Of a stretch of 64,000 nt of DNA, positions 1 to 7,915 are shown piece after piece. The notes below the pieces were generated by a model. That model was not told the DNA's origin, did no database searches, and saw only the letters and a list, made by a program, of their open reading frames with translations. Source of the stretch: Methylobacter marinus A45 (GTDB lineage: Bacteria; Pseudomonadota; Gammaproteobacteria; Methylococcales; Methylomonadaceae); the NCBI RefSeq assembly GCF_000383855.1, contig NZ_KB912877.1, positions 1,212,616 through 1,276,615 on the forward strand, read 5' to 3'. A program made the translations under genes and the position numbers. Each line of letters opens with the position of its first letter. Position 1 is the stretch's first letter.

Positions 1-797
1 CGCCCCGTTCCGCTTTTGTTTTGGTTGACGGTCAGGCTTAAGTGCTTTTCTACCCATAACGTCAGACTTTTCAAGACTCGTTGCGCACTGCGTTCGCTAC
101 TCACATAGAGGGTAATATCGTCTGCGTAGCGGCAAAAACTCAGTTCTCGCTTTTCCAGTTCTTTGTCCAATTTGTCCAGGTAAATATTTGCAAGCAAGGG
201 ACTCAACGGGCTACCTTGCGGAACTCCTTTATACCGTCGTTCTACTTTTCCGTCTTTCACTACACCCGCTTTCAGATACGCTCTTATCAGGCCTAACACT
301 TGGCGGTCTGATATTTTCCGGCTGATTTGATGCAGTAAAATATCGTGATTCACTTCATCGAAGAACGCCTTGATGTCGATGTCCACTACCCAACTTTTAC
401 CCTGCTGAACAAAATTTCGAGCTTGTTTCACGGCATCCTGCGCGCTGCGATAAGGGCGATAGCCATAGCTATATTGACTAAACCCGCTGTCGAACTTTAT
501 CGTTAAGATTTGTTGCATCGCTTGCTGTATGACTCGATCTTGCACCGTCGGTATCCCCAGCACGCGCTCGCCTCCATTCGGTTTTGGAATGGTCACCGCT
601 TTCACGGGACTCGGGACATAACTTCCCTTTCTTAACTTGGCTTCTATTGCTTCCCAGTGCTGCTCTAAATGCTGCTCAGTCTCTGCAATGCTTCGCCCGT
701 CTATTCCTGCTGCGCCTTTATTGCGCTTTACCGCGTCAAACGCTTCTTGCAGGGTTAGCCAGTTGAACATGGCATCCATCAGTAACTCTTCTGTCAT
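1..797 (-). CDS. ltrA: Group II intron reverse transcriptase/maturase (partial, C-terminus outside window)
   Basis: The ORF starts with ATG at 797 (MTEELLMDAMFNW) and runs off the window edge after about 265 codons. The visible part covers RT motifs 0 to 5. These include the N-terminal NKGAAGIDG, the IPKPNGGERVLGIPTVQDRV block, SYGYRPYRSAQDAV, the PQGSPLSPLLANIYLD motif and the catalytic YADD at 117-128. The protein would copy intron RNA at the target site and help it fold. The maturase X domain and any endonuclease domain are not visible. The frame is open with no stops over the visible part, so the protein may be functional. Related proteins are 400-600 aa long. Confidence 0.9.
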   Translation of the reverse strand, partial: MTEELLMDAMFNWLTLQEAFDAVKRNKGAAGIDGRSIAETEQHLEQHWEAIEAKLRKGSYVPSPVKAVTIPKPNGGERVLGIPTVQDRVIQQAMQQILTIKFDSGFSQYSYGYRPYRSAQDAVKQARNFVQQGKSWVVDIDIKAFFDEVNHDILLHQISRKISDRQVLGLIRAYLKAGVVKDGKVERRYKGVPQGSPLSPLLANIYLDKLDKELEKRELSFCRYADDITLYVSSERSAQRVLKSLTLWVEKHLSLTVNQNKSGTG

Positions 798-1332
798 TTT
801 CTCTTTCGCCTTTTACCGCTAATCGTAGCTTGCATCCCACGCGATCTTGTTCGTTAAAGAATCCACTTTACTAGTTGATTTCCCGCCAAGGGGGTGGTTG
901 CCGCAGTTGCAACGCCCGCTTGTTTCAGAATACTATGCGCGTCCGATTAGCCTCGTTGGGTTTAATGAACTTGATTCTTCAGCCCTTCGCTCCATGCCCA
1001 TTACAGGCACTTCCTCACTACTACGGCCTCTGCTGACTTCTCCCAAACTCTCATTTAGGAGATCTCCCCAGGTAAGGTGCCTAAACTGTCTGCCCGTGCC
1101 GCCAAGCTCTACTTGATGTGTCTTTCGGTAACGGTTGGATTTCGTGTTTCCTAGCACACTCATCGCCCACATCCGGCCTCTCTGCTTGTTCGTGTTCCTA
1201 CGGTCGTGCATTTGCTATCCGCTTCTTTCAGGCTGGCCTCGCGGCTTCCCCCTTGCGGTTTCGCTACGGTTGTCGTTACTACTTCCGGTTACCTCCTTTC
1301 AGGTAACTAGTTTTGGCCCATGCTGGGCACAC
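1..1332 (-). mobile_element. Group II intron, 5' part, truncated by the window start
   Basis: On the minus strand the intron begins at 1332 with GTGTGCCCAGCATGGGC, which resembles the conserved GUGYG 5' end of bacterial group II introns. About 535 nt without a convincing gene (798-1332), where domains I-III would lie, then precede the reverse transcriptase ORF. Domains V and VI and the 3' exon lie outside the window. The 5' exon ends three bases after a 17-bp palindrome (1336-1352). Insertion downstream of an inverted repeat is the known habit of bacterial class C introns, and the RT sequence also looks class C-like. The class assignment is an inference, because domain V cannot be seen. Confidence 0.85.
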
Positions 1333-1335
1333 TAG

Positions 1336-1352
1336 GGTACGCACCGCGTACC
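1336..1352. repeat. Palindrome at the intron insertion site
   Basis: GGTACGCACCGCGTACC is a 7-bp inverted repeat around a 3-bp centre. A near-identical copy, GGTACGCGATGCGTACC, lies at 1512-1528 and is followed by CTACAC. On the minus strand the intron begins right after this palindrome plus CTA, so the intron appears to have entered one copy of a repeated palindrome. Confidence 0.7.
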
Positions 1353-1390
1353 TTCTGAAGGACTAATTCATCTGAACCGTTTGAAAAATG

Positions 1391-1516
1391 GTACGAGACT
1401 GTGAAAGTATTCGTTTTTTGAAATTTTCACCACAATATGTTGTGTGTTTGATATTTTTATATGACAGCATATAGACATTGAAGAGAAAAATGCTGAATAC
1501 TTTCACAGTCTGGTAC
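1391..1516. repeat. 126-bp AT-rich mini-element with 22-bp imperfect terminal inverted repeats
   Basis: The left end (1391-1412) and right end (1495-1516) are inverted copies matching at 21 of 22 positions, with a perfect 16-bp core GACTGTGAAAGTATTC. The interior is AT-rich and non-coding. A degenerate third terminus lies at 1676-1696 (one mismatch, one deletion). The architecture is that of a miniature non-autonomous element or a solo remnant of an IS. No transposase for it is visible here. Confidence 0.65.
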
Positions 1517-1817
1517 GCGATGCGTACCCTACACTTTGTTTTTCTTCGTGCGCTTCGTGTTTTTCGTGGTTAATTAATGATTCGCTGACATTCCATTGAA
1601 CGGGCGAACTTTCTGCTTAAGCCTACGGGGGTCGAATACCCTAAAGGGCACAGGCAAATTCGACCCTAAGAATGCGTACGAGGCTGTGAAGTATTCATTT
1701 TTTAACCTGACAGGGATCATACCCGCCCCTACTCCTATTCATCGACATCAAGCGCCATGGCATATGCCGAGGAATAAAGCCGGGCTTATCCTACGCTTGC
1801 CGGAGAACCTGAAAGGC
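1517..1817. repeat. Gene-free repeat region with the empty target site of the 7600-7915 element
   Basis: No gene is supported here. The segment 1548-1625 has the Cttcgtg-rich repeat ending in TTCGTGG, then a single TTAATTAA (1570-1577), then sequence that aligns well with 7924-7970. It is therefore an uninterrupted version of the site occupied by the MITE-like element at 7600-7915. Around 1620-1675 there is a further short palindromic repeat containing gtcgaatacc and caaattcgac. Confidence 0.6.
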
Positions 1818-2348
1818 TTACTTTTCCAGTTTTTGCTTAAGACCGGTCAGGCCGTTTTTGAAAAATTCGTTCATCGCCTTGACGGCCGCTTCGTCATTGA
1901 GTTTCTCGGGCGGCGTGTTGCCGGTGTCGCCGCGGTAGAAACGGCTTTTCAGGGTGACTATGCTGCTGTCGGCCGTTTCTCCCGGCGTTACCTGAAGCGC
2001 GATGGAGTAGGAGCTGGTCGGAAACGCCTGCACGTTTTCGGTTTTCAGACGATAGCTGTATTCGTGGTCCTTGTCGCTGTAAAAATCCAGCTCTTCCACG
2101 ATCTGGCCGTCGTTTTGCAGGGTGAGCGTGCGCACGCCGCCGGACTCGTGTTTGCCGTCGCCGGTGCTATCCTTGACGTCGGGATGCCAACTCGAAATGC
2201 CGTCGAATTGCTTGACCGCATCCCAGACCGTATCGACCGGGGCGTTGATTTCCAGGCTTTCCTTGGCTTTTTGCGGGGTCGGCCCGTGCGCCAGGGACAG
2301 CGCGGGGAATAACAGAAAAACGAGTAATGCTGCGGGTGTAAACTTCAT
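1818..2348 (-). CDS. MxaD-like periplasmic SRPBCC-domain protein
   Basis: This 176-aa secreted protein starts at the ATG at 2348, because MKFTPAALLVFLLFPALSLA is a clear signal peptide; the reading frame continues upstream without a plausible start. The mature N-terminus HGPTPQKAKESLEI followed by a START/SRPBCC-like fold (APVDTVWDAVKQFDGISSWHP) matches MxaD-family proteins. MxaD is a periplasmic protein reported to assist methanol dehydrogenase and its cytochrome cL electron acceptor in methylotrophs. No mxaF, mxaJ, mxaG or xoxF lies nearby, so the gene is detached from a dehydrogenase operon and its exact role is inferred. An unusual hairpin abuts its start codon. Confidence 0.75.
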   Translation of the reverse strand: MKFTPAALLVFLLFPALSLAHGPTPQKAKESLEINAPVDTVWDAVKQFDGISSWHPDVKDSTGDGKHESGGVRTLTLQNDGQIVEELDFYSDKDHEYSYRLKTENVQAFPTSSYSIALQVTPGETADSSIVTLKSRFYRGDTGNTPPEKLNDEAAVKAMNEFFKNGLTGLKQKLEK

Positions 2349-2391
2349 ATCAATACTATGCCTTGTTCGTTCAAAAGGGCATAGTATTGAT
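2349..2391 (-). promoter_or_regulatory. Perfect 14-bp inverted repeat abutting the start codon of the MxaD-like gene
   Basis: ATCAATACTATGCC at 2349-2362 is repeated in inverted form at 2378-2391 with a 15-nt loop. On the transcript the 3' arm ends directly at the AUG (2348). The only Shine-Dalgarno-like bases (AAGG) fall at the loop-stem junction, so the folded hairpin would hide the ribosome site. It may control translation or bind a protein as an operator; neither is shown. Confidence 0.6.
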
Positions 2392-2461
2392 GAATTCCAG
2401 AGAAAGGCATCGGGCAATTTTCCCGCTATCGGCAGGGACAATTCCTTTTTTCCGCCGGCGC

Positions 2462-4180
2462 TCAGGTGCGCACGTCCTCCCGCCCGGCCGGTTTATCCAT
2501 GCCCCTGAACACCGAACAGCGCTTGAACACGTCCAGGTTCGGCGCCGCCCGTTTTTGCTGGCAGAACTTGGCGGCCAGCTTGGTCAGGCCCTTGATCTCC
2601 CGGCCGGTCGCGTGCGGGAAGATATCGGCCAGCTGCTCGATCAGATCCGGCTCGACGGCCAGTTCGAACTGCTCGGTCATGACCTGCCAGATCTTGACCC
2701 GGTCCTCGCGTTCCGGCGGATAATAGCGGATCAGCGCGATACAGCGGGAAATGATCGCTTCGTCGATGTCGTCGATGCGGTTGGTGGTCAGAAACAGCAG
2801 GCCGTTGAAATATTCCAGCACGCGCAGGAACACGCCGACCACGGCATTGGAAGCCAGGCTGTCGTTGCGGCGGCGGATGTAGACATCGGCCTCGTCGATC
2901 AGCATCACGGCGCCCCAGCGCTGCGCGCGGATCAGGGTATCCTTGAGCTCTTTTTCCATTTCTGCGACGTTCAGGCCGAGTTGTCCGGAATGCACGCGGT
3001 ACAGCGGCCGCTGGATGATTTCCGAATACACCTCGGCGGTCAGCGTCTTGCCGACCCCGGCGGGACCCGCGCAGAGTACCGTCGTGCCGCCGGATTTGCC
3101 TGCCACGATATCATCCATCAGCACATCCATTTCCGCGGTCAGGATGTCGATCAGATCGGTCTGCTCGGGCGGCAGAATCAGCTTCTGCTTCAGTTCCGGC
3201 TGGTAGCGGTAGGGCTGCATATGGTCGACGTGCACCCAGACGTGATGATGCAGTTCCAGGTGAAACATCAGCATGTAGCCGTGCACCGGCAGTTCCGTGA
3301 ACAGGCCCTTGGGGATGGCGGCCTTGGAGGCTTCCGCCTGCTGTTCCACCTTGCTGTCGTAGCGCGTGCTTTTGCCGGCCCGGCGCAGAAAGCCGCCCAG
3401 GATATCGCCTGAAGCCTCCAGCGTCAGGGCGCGATCGCTGATAATGTTTTCGTCGTTGACCAGCCGGGTGCTGCCGCCGCCCGAGGACAGTACGACGACG
3501 TTCTTGCGGGTCCAGTCGTTGCTGCGGTGATTGGCGGTCGGGTCCTCGGCATAAATGCCCGTGCCCGTGGCCGAGAACTGTTCGCCGTAGCGCGCCCGCC
3601 AGTCGAAATAGCGCCCGGCGGATTCGTCGTAGGCGGCGATCAGTTCCGGCGTTTCCTTCAGATAGCCCTTCATGGCAAGGATTTCGCTGATCGACTGCCC
3701 TTCAATGTCTTTCTCCCGAATGATCAGGGTCTCGATGGCGATTTTGCCGCGCGAGTTGGCTTTCAGTTCGATCAGTATCCGCCCGGCCTCTTCCTCGCCG
3801 GGCGGCGTATAGTCCAGCCGGGTGATCAGGTAGGCCGAGGTTTTGCCGGAGACGCTGACGCGGAACAACCAGCCGCGCAGCGCATCCTCGACCAGATAGC
3901 CGGCAATCGCCGGCACCAGCTTTTCCAGGTCCTCGGCTGAATACTTCTGACTGTCGTCATTGAGCGCTTTTTGCAGCGTGGCGATCATCGCCGCCTGGCT
4001 GAGCATGTCGGGGCCGGCCTGCTGATAGAGATTTTTAAGATAGCCGAGCTCGGAACTGGACAGCCGGTTAAAAGGCACTTCCGCCTTATTGCCAAAGCGC
4101 AGCTGGTCCTTGAGCGGCGTCAATCCCGGAAACTCCGCCACCATCGCATTAACATAGGTTCTTTCAATCTGCAGTTTCAT
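2462..4180 (-). CDS. Orphan AAA-type ATPase with a long unassigned N-terminal region
   Basis: This 572-aa protein starts at the ATG at 4180, with an AGAGG ribosome site in front; the open frame upstream of this is repeat DNA. Residues 1-360 match no family I can name; they include a HHH cluster near 311-313. The C-terminal third is a single classical AAA module: Walker A GPAGVGKT near residue 372, Walker B VMLIDEAD near 425, sensor 1 TTN near 465, and an arginine-finger region DEAIISR. The fold is closer to proteasomal/FtsH-type AAA domains than to MoxR. It has no protease domain and no obvious partner gene. Role unknown; remodelling of a protein complex is the general expectation for the family. 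Confidence 0.75.
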   Translation of the reverse strand: MKLQIERTYVNAMVAEFPGLTPLKDQLRFGNKAEVPFNRLSSSELGYLKNLYQQAGPDMLSQAAMIATLQKALNDDSQKYSAEDLEKLVPAIAGYLVEDALRGWLFRVSVSGKTSAYLITRLDYTPPGEEEAGRILIELKANSRGKIAIETLIIREKDIEGQSISEILAMKGYLKETPELIAAYDESAGRYFDWRARYGEQFSATGTGIYAEDPTANHRSNDWTRKNVVVLSSGGGSTRLVNDENIISDRALTLEASGDILGGFLRRAGKSTRYDSKVEQQAEASKAAIPKGLFTELPVHGYMLMFHLELHHHVWVHVDHMQPYRYQPELKQKLILPPEQTDLIDILTAEMDVLMDDIVAGKSGGTTVLCAGPAGVGKTLTAEVYSEIIQRPLYRVHSGQLGLNVAEMEKELKDTLIRAQRWGAVMLIDEADVYIRRRNDSLASNAVVGVFLRVLEYFNGLLFLTTNRIDDIDEAIISRCIALIRYYPPEREDRVKIWQVMTEQFELAVEPDLIEQLADIFPHATGREIKGLTKLAAKFCQQKRAAPNLDVFKRCSVFRGMDKPAGREDVRT

Positions 4181-4256
4181 TTTCTGTTGCCTCTTTAACC
4201 GTGTGTAGGCTGAGTCGATAAGCCCAGCATTTCGAAGCTTCCTAATGCCGGGTTTT

Positions 4257-4668
4257 TCCTCGTTCACACGCTCCCGCGTGAACGCATACCGGGCTTGCAT
4301 ACGACGTGCCGCTCTTACAGTCCGGTATCGGTTCCCACGGAGGACCGTGGGAACCAGGTAATGAAGCCGGGTTGATCACCCCCAACCTGCGACTGACGTT
4401 ATCCTGCCGCTGTGGCTGGCTGTAAAACGCCATGCCCGGCTGTTCTTCATATTCCTCGTTCCCACGCTCCCGCGTACCCTGAAGGGCATAAATGGGAACG
4501 CATACCGGGCTTGCATACGACGTGCCGCTCTTACAGTCCGGTATCGGTTCCCACGGAGGACCGTGGGAACCAGATAATGATGCCGGGTTGATCACCCCAG
4601 CCTGCGGCTGATGTTGTCCTGCTGCTGCGGCTGGCTGTAAAACGCCATGCCCGGCTGTTCTTCATATG
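4257..4668. repeat. Tandem duplication (about 216-bp period) of the selO 3' end plus an intergenic palindromic repeat
   Basis: Identical tracts recur 216 bp apart, for example CATACGACGTGCCGCTCTTA at 4298 and 4514. Each unit holds the last 24 codons of selO followed by a palindromic repeat with GGTTCCCACGG and CCGTGGGAACC arms. The downstream copy of the selO end (about 4383-4451) differs from the real end by six transitions in its terminal part, four of them synonymous, and has one extra G that removes the stop. A 21-bp insertion (ACCCTGAAGGGCATAAATGGG-like) distinguishes the two repeat halves. The stretch 4181-4256 holds nothing recognisable. Confidence 0.8.
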
Positions 4669-6028
4669 GGTTTTGCACCAGTTTCAGCAATCTTTCCAGT
4701 TCGGTGAAGTCGCCTTTTTCGGCTTTTTGCTCAACCTGATACAGCAAATGCGCGCGCAGGACATAGCAGGGATTGACGCGGTTCATACGGTCCCGGCGCT
4801 CGTTCGGCGGCGCCTTTTCCAGGCTCAGGCGGTCCTGATAGCAGGCCAGCCAGTTTCGCAGCGGAGCGGAATACGTCAAGCCGCGCCCCGGTTCGAAGCG
4901 GGCAAGTTCGCGGAAAAAACCGGCATAATCGGCGCCCGATAGCGCCAGTGCCGACAACAGGCTGTTCACCAGATCGATGTCGTCCGGATGTTGCGTTTGC
5001 AGACCCAGTTTCGCCCGCATGGCTTGCAGATAATGCTGCTGATAGGTTTGCCGGTACAGGCGCAGCAAGCTGGCGGGAATGGTCGGCGAGGGCAGCAGCG
5101 AAGTAAACGCCTGGGCCAGCGCCAGACAGTTCCAGCGGCCGATGTCGGGCTGCTGATCATACTGATACCGGCGCTGGTCGTCGGACGGATTCGGCGAGAA
5201 TCCGGGATCATACGTCTCCATGAAACCGAACGGACCCAGGTCCAGCGTTTCGCCGCTCAAAGTCATGTTGTCGGTATTCATGACCCCGTGCACGAAGCCC
5301 GCGCTTTGCCAGCCGGCGATCAGGCGGGCCGTTCGCCCGATGACTGTTTCCAGAAACCTCAGCGGCCATTTTTCCGCCGCTTCATCAAGCAATTCGGGGA
5401 AATGCTGTTCGATGACAAAGACAAACAATTCGCGCAGGTCATCGATCTCATCGCGGTGATGAAAGTATTCGAAATGGCCGAAACGGACATGCGACCGGGC
5501 CATTCTGACCAGAATGGCGGCGGTCTCGCTGCGGTCCCGCCGTATTTCAGTGCGGCTGCCGAGCAGGCAGAGCGCCCGCGTGCTGGGAATGCCAAGCGCT
5601 GCCAGCGCCTCGCCGGCCAGGTACTCCCGGATCGCGGCGCCGAGCGGGTAGCGGCCGTCCAGCGTGCGCGAATAAGGCGTCAGCCCCGCGCCTTTCAGCT
5701 GGATTTCGTAAGTCTCGCCGTTTGCGCCCAGCGTCCCGCCCAGGGTAATGGCGCGGCCGTCGCCCAGCCGCGAGGTGAAAATGCCGAACTGATGCCCGGC
5801 GTAAACCGTGGCGATCGGCTGCATGCCGGGTAGCGGTTCATCGCCGTTAAAACAGCGCAGTGCCGTTTCAGTGCCTAAGTCTTCGGCGTTCAATCCCAAT
5901 AGCCGCGCCGCCTGCTCATTGCAATGCACGAAATAGGGCCCGGCCAGCGGCGTCGGGTCGACCCGCTGGTAGAACGACGGCGACCGTTGCAGCCAGAGGT
6001 TGGTCCATGGCAGCGTATTCATTGCCAT
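4592..6028 (-). CDS. selO: Protein adenylyltransferase SelO (YdiU/UPF0061)
   Basis: This 478-aa protein has the full length of E. coli YdiU. SelO has a pseudokinase fold that transfers AMP from ATP to Ser/Thr/Tyr of proteins involved in redox homeostasis. Visible conserved blocks are SRLGDGRAITLGG near residue 87, QLKGAGLTPYSRTLDGRYPLG near 110-130 (with the ATP-binding Lys), HGVMNTDNMTLSG near 247 and LDLGPFGFMETYDP near 262. The family usually ends in a Cys-containing tail (SCSS in E. coli), but here the last residues are NISRRLG, so the redox-active C-terminal cysteine appears absent. The downstream repeat may have replaced that tail. Start MAMNTLPW or MNTLPW; the gene begins 9 bp after the stop of the upstream Fe-S gene. 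Confidence 0.9.
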   Translation of the reverse strand: MAMNTLPWTNLWLQRSPSFYQRVDPTPLAGPYFVHCNEQAARLLGLNAEDLGTETALRCFNGDEPLPGMQPIATVYAGHQFGIFTSRLGDGRAITLGGTLGANGETYEIQLKGAGLTPYSRTLDGRYPLGAAIREYLAGEALAALGIPSTRALCLLGSRTEIRRDRSETAAILVRMARSHVRFGHFEYFHHRDEIDDLRELFVFVIEQHFPELLDEAAEKWPLRFLETVIGRTARLIAGWQSAGFVHGVMNTDNMTLSGETLDLGPFGFMETYDPGFSPNPSDDQRRYQYDQQPDIGRWNCLALAQAFTSLLPSPTIPASLLRLYRQTYQQHYLQAMRAKLGLQTQHPDDIDLVNSLLSALALSGADYAGFFRELARFEPGRGLTYSAPLRNWLACYQDRLSLEKAPPNERRDRMNRVNPCYVLRAHLLYQVEQKAEKGDFTELERLLKLVQNPYEEQPGMAFYSQPQQQDNISRRLG

Positions 6029-6037
6029 CGCCCGCGG

Positions 6038-7390
6038 TTACCGGCCGAGCACCGCATACAAGACCTCGGCGATATGCAGCGGTCTGGCGTGGCCGCCGTT
6101 GAGGATTTGCTGCTGGCAGGAAAAGCCGTTGGCGACAACCGCGGCATCGGGCTCCGCCCGCAAGGCCGGATAAAGCCCCAGCTCCGCCATTTCACGCGAG
6201 AAATCGGCATGTTCGGATTCCAGGCCGAATTGTCCCGCCATGCCGCAACATGATGACTCAATTTGCTGGCTGTCCAGATCCGGAACCATCTTCAGCACCT
6301 TGCGCATGGCCTTGGTCGCGCCGACCGCCTTCTGATGGCAATGGCCGTGCACCAGCAGTTTTTGCCTGCCGCGCGAGTTGAACGCCAGCGTCCAGCGCTT
6401 GGCCGTTTGTTCCCTGGCGATAAATTCCTCGAGCAACAGCACTTTCCCGGCCAGTTGCCTGGCCTGCTCGCCCAGGCCCATGCTCAGATATTCGTCCCGC
6501 AGACTGAGAATACAGGAGGGCTCCAGGCCGATGATCCAGCGTCCCGCGTCGATGTGCGGCTTCAGCGCCTGCAATAGGCGGCGCGCTTCATGGCGGGCCT
6601 TCGCGATCATGCCGTTGGCAAAATAGGTTCGCCCGCAGCATAACGGCTGCCGGGCCGCGTCGGCATCCCCTTCTTCATTCAGCACATGCACCCGATAGCC
6701 CGCGGCCGCGAGCAACGAGACGGCCGCCTCGGCAACGGCGGGATTGAAATAGCGATTGAAGGTATCGACAAATACGACGACTTCCGGCATGTCGGTGTCA
6801 TTTTTCTGTTGCTCTCGTACGGATGTCTCGCTGAACGGCCGCTCGGCGGGTTCCGGCAGGCGCGCGCCGGCGCTGATGCCCAGCAATCGGTCCACGCACT
6901 GCGCCAGCAACGCGTGGCGGTTGCGCCATCTGATCAGCTGGCCCGTCAGGGGGAAGCGGGCCAGTAATGCCGGCAGCGCCGCAAACAGGCGGTTGCGTAG
7001 CGGCGTGCCGGTGGCCCTGTAGCGCTGGGCCAGAAACTCGGCCTTGATCAGCGCCATATCCACTTCGTTCTCGCATTCGCGTTTGCAGCCTTTGCAGCTG
7101 ACGCACAGATCCATCGCTTCGACCAGCTCGCTTTTCTCAAACGGTGCGTCGCCGAACTCGCCGTTGAGCGCCGCTTTCAGCAATTTGACGCGGCCGCCGG
7201 TCGACAGCGCCGGTTTGCCGCTGACGCGAAAGCTGGGGCACATCACGCCTTTGCCGGCTTGCTCGCAGGCACGACTGCCAATGCAGACCGCAATCGCCTT
7301 GGCGTAATCGCCGCCGGTTTTGGGAATATCGGCATAGGCGTCGCCCATGCCGGCCTCTTTGTAAGCTGACCAATCGAGAACGAGTTTCAT
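6038..7390 (-). CDS. Stand-alone (Fe-S)-binding CCG-domain oxidoreductase subunit
   Basis: This 450-aa protein resembles the C-terminal half of FAD/Fe-S dehydrogenases such as YdiJ and GlpC/LutA-type subunits. Near the N-terminus are two 4Fe-4S ligand sets, CIGSRACEQAGKGVMCPS near 36-53 and CVSCKGCKRECENEVD near 96-111. Two CCG-type domains follow: LCCGRTYFANG near 253 and SCCGMAGQFGLE near 382, plus HGHCHQKAVG. Such proteins pass electrons from a flavin hydroxyacid dehydrogenase to quinone. No FAD-domain gene lies next to it; upstream is repeat DNA. It is either a naturally free subunit or the surviving half of a once-fused enzyme. The MKLVLDW start has no strong ribosome site, so the start is less certain. 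Confidence 0.75.
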   Translation of the reverse strand: MKLVLDWSAYKEAGMGDAYADIPKTGGDYAKAIAVCIGSRACEQAGKGVMCPSFRVSGKPALSTGGRVKLLKAALNGEFGDAPFEKSELVEAMDLCVSCKGCKRECENEVDMALIKAEFLAQRYRATGTPLRNRLFAALPALLARFPLTGQLIRWRNRHALLAQCVDRLLGISAGARLPEPAERPFSETSVREQQKNDTDMPEVVVFVDTFNRYFNPAVAEAAVSLLAAAGYRVHVLNEEGDADAARQPLCCGRTYFANGMIAKARHEARRLLQALKPHIDAGRWIIGLEPSCILSLRDEYLSMGLGEQARQLAGKVLLLEEFIAREQTAKRWTLAFNSRGRQKLLVHGHCHQKAVGATKAMRKVLKMVPDLDSQQIESSCCGMAGQFGLESEHADFSREMAELGLYPALRAEPDAAVVANGFSCQQQILNGGHARPLHIAEVLYAVLGR

Positions 7391-7599
7391 AATAGCCCTG
7401 AAGTTGTTGACAACAGAATCAGAGCAAAATGGATGCCAGCTTCGAGATTTCGCTAACTTATTGTTTTATTAAATATTTGCCGAACGGGGAATATGTAGGA
7501 AACCTTACACGCCTCAACTTGGCGTTAAACCATGAAGAACACGAAGCTCACCAAGAAAAGCATAACTTCGTGTCCTTCGTGTTCTTCGTGGTTAATTAA
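7391..7599. repeat. Intergenic region with a Cttcgtg-type palindrome
   Basis: 7391-7528 is the AT-rich region upstream of the Fe-S gene, without a clear promoter I can name. 7530-7599 is an imperfect palindrome: GAAGAACACGAAG on one side and CTTCGTGTTCTTCGTGG on the other. Related palindromes occur at 1548-1570, 29676-29735, 32185-32216 and 35572-35687. No gene is supported. Confidence 0.6.
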
Positions 7600-7915
7600 C
7601 TGATGTTACGCGGCTAGTTGAAGTTAGATCGATTTAATAAAGTGTCGCTAGCGCGACGTTTTTATTTAATCGGGTTTATCGCACCCGAAGGCGAGTTACT
7701 TTCTTTTGCGCGGCCAAAAGAAAGTAACCAAAGAAAAGGCCGCCCGGTTGCCGCTTGCTTCCTGCGCTCCTCGCTTTCGCCGCGGGTTGCCAAAAGGGAC
7801 TCCTGTCCCTTTGGCAACCCGCTTCATCCATGAAGCGCCTCTTCGGGCTGTTCTCGGCGAAAGCTGCGGTGCTCGGCGCGGCAAACGGGATGAAACCGCT
7901 CGTGCGTAACATCAG
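7600..7915. mobile_element. MITE-like element, 316 bp, 12-bp TIRs, flanked by TTAATTAA direct copies
   Basis: The ends are perfect inverted repeats, CTGATGTTACGC at 7600-7611 and GCGTAACATCAG at 7904-7915. Each end is flanked by TTAATTAA (7592-7599 and 7916-7923), which fits an 8-bp target duplication. The sequence on both sides matches the locus 1548-1625, where TTAATTAA is present once and the element is missing. The interior has strong hairpins: a perfect 14-bp stem at 7695-7708/7715-7728 and a stem at 7784-7799/7806-7820. Short overlapping ORFs inside look non-coding. A shortened relative lies at 11492-11581 and a left-end fragment near 11120-11187. No transposase is encoded. Confidence 0.75.

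Noticed and set aside
1596-2312. Plus-strand 238-codon ORF
   Set aside because: It is antisense to the MxaD-like gene, which has a signal peptide and family motifs; the plus reading has no recognisable features.
2363-3412. Plus-strand 349-codon ORF
   Set aside because: Antisense shadow of the AAA ATPase gene in GC-rich DNA; the composition is repetitive and no motif is seen.
4242-4595. Minus-strand 117-codon ORF downstream of selO
   Set aside because: It consists of the duplicated selO tail and the palindromic repeat read through; the two halves repeat each other.
4988-5833. Plus-strand 281-codon ORF
   Set aside because: Antisense shadow of selO.
7618-7912. Several overlapping 60-80 codon ORFs
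   Set aside because: All lie inside the MITE-like element and follow its palindromes on both strands.
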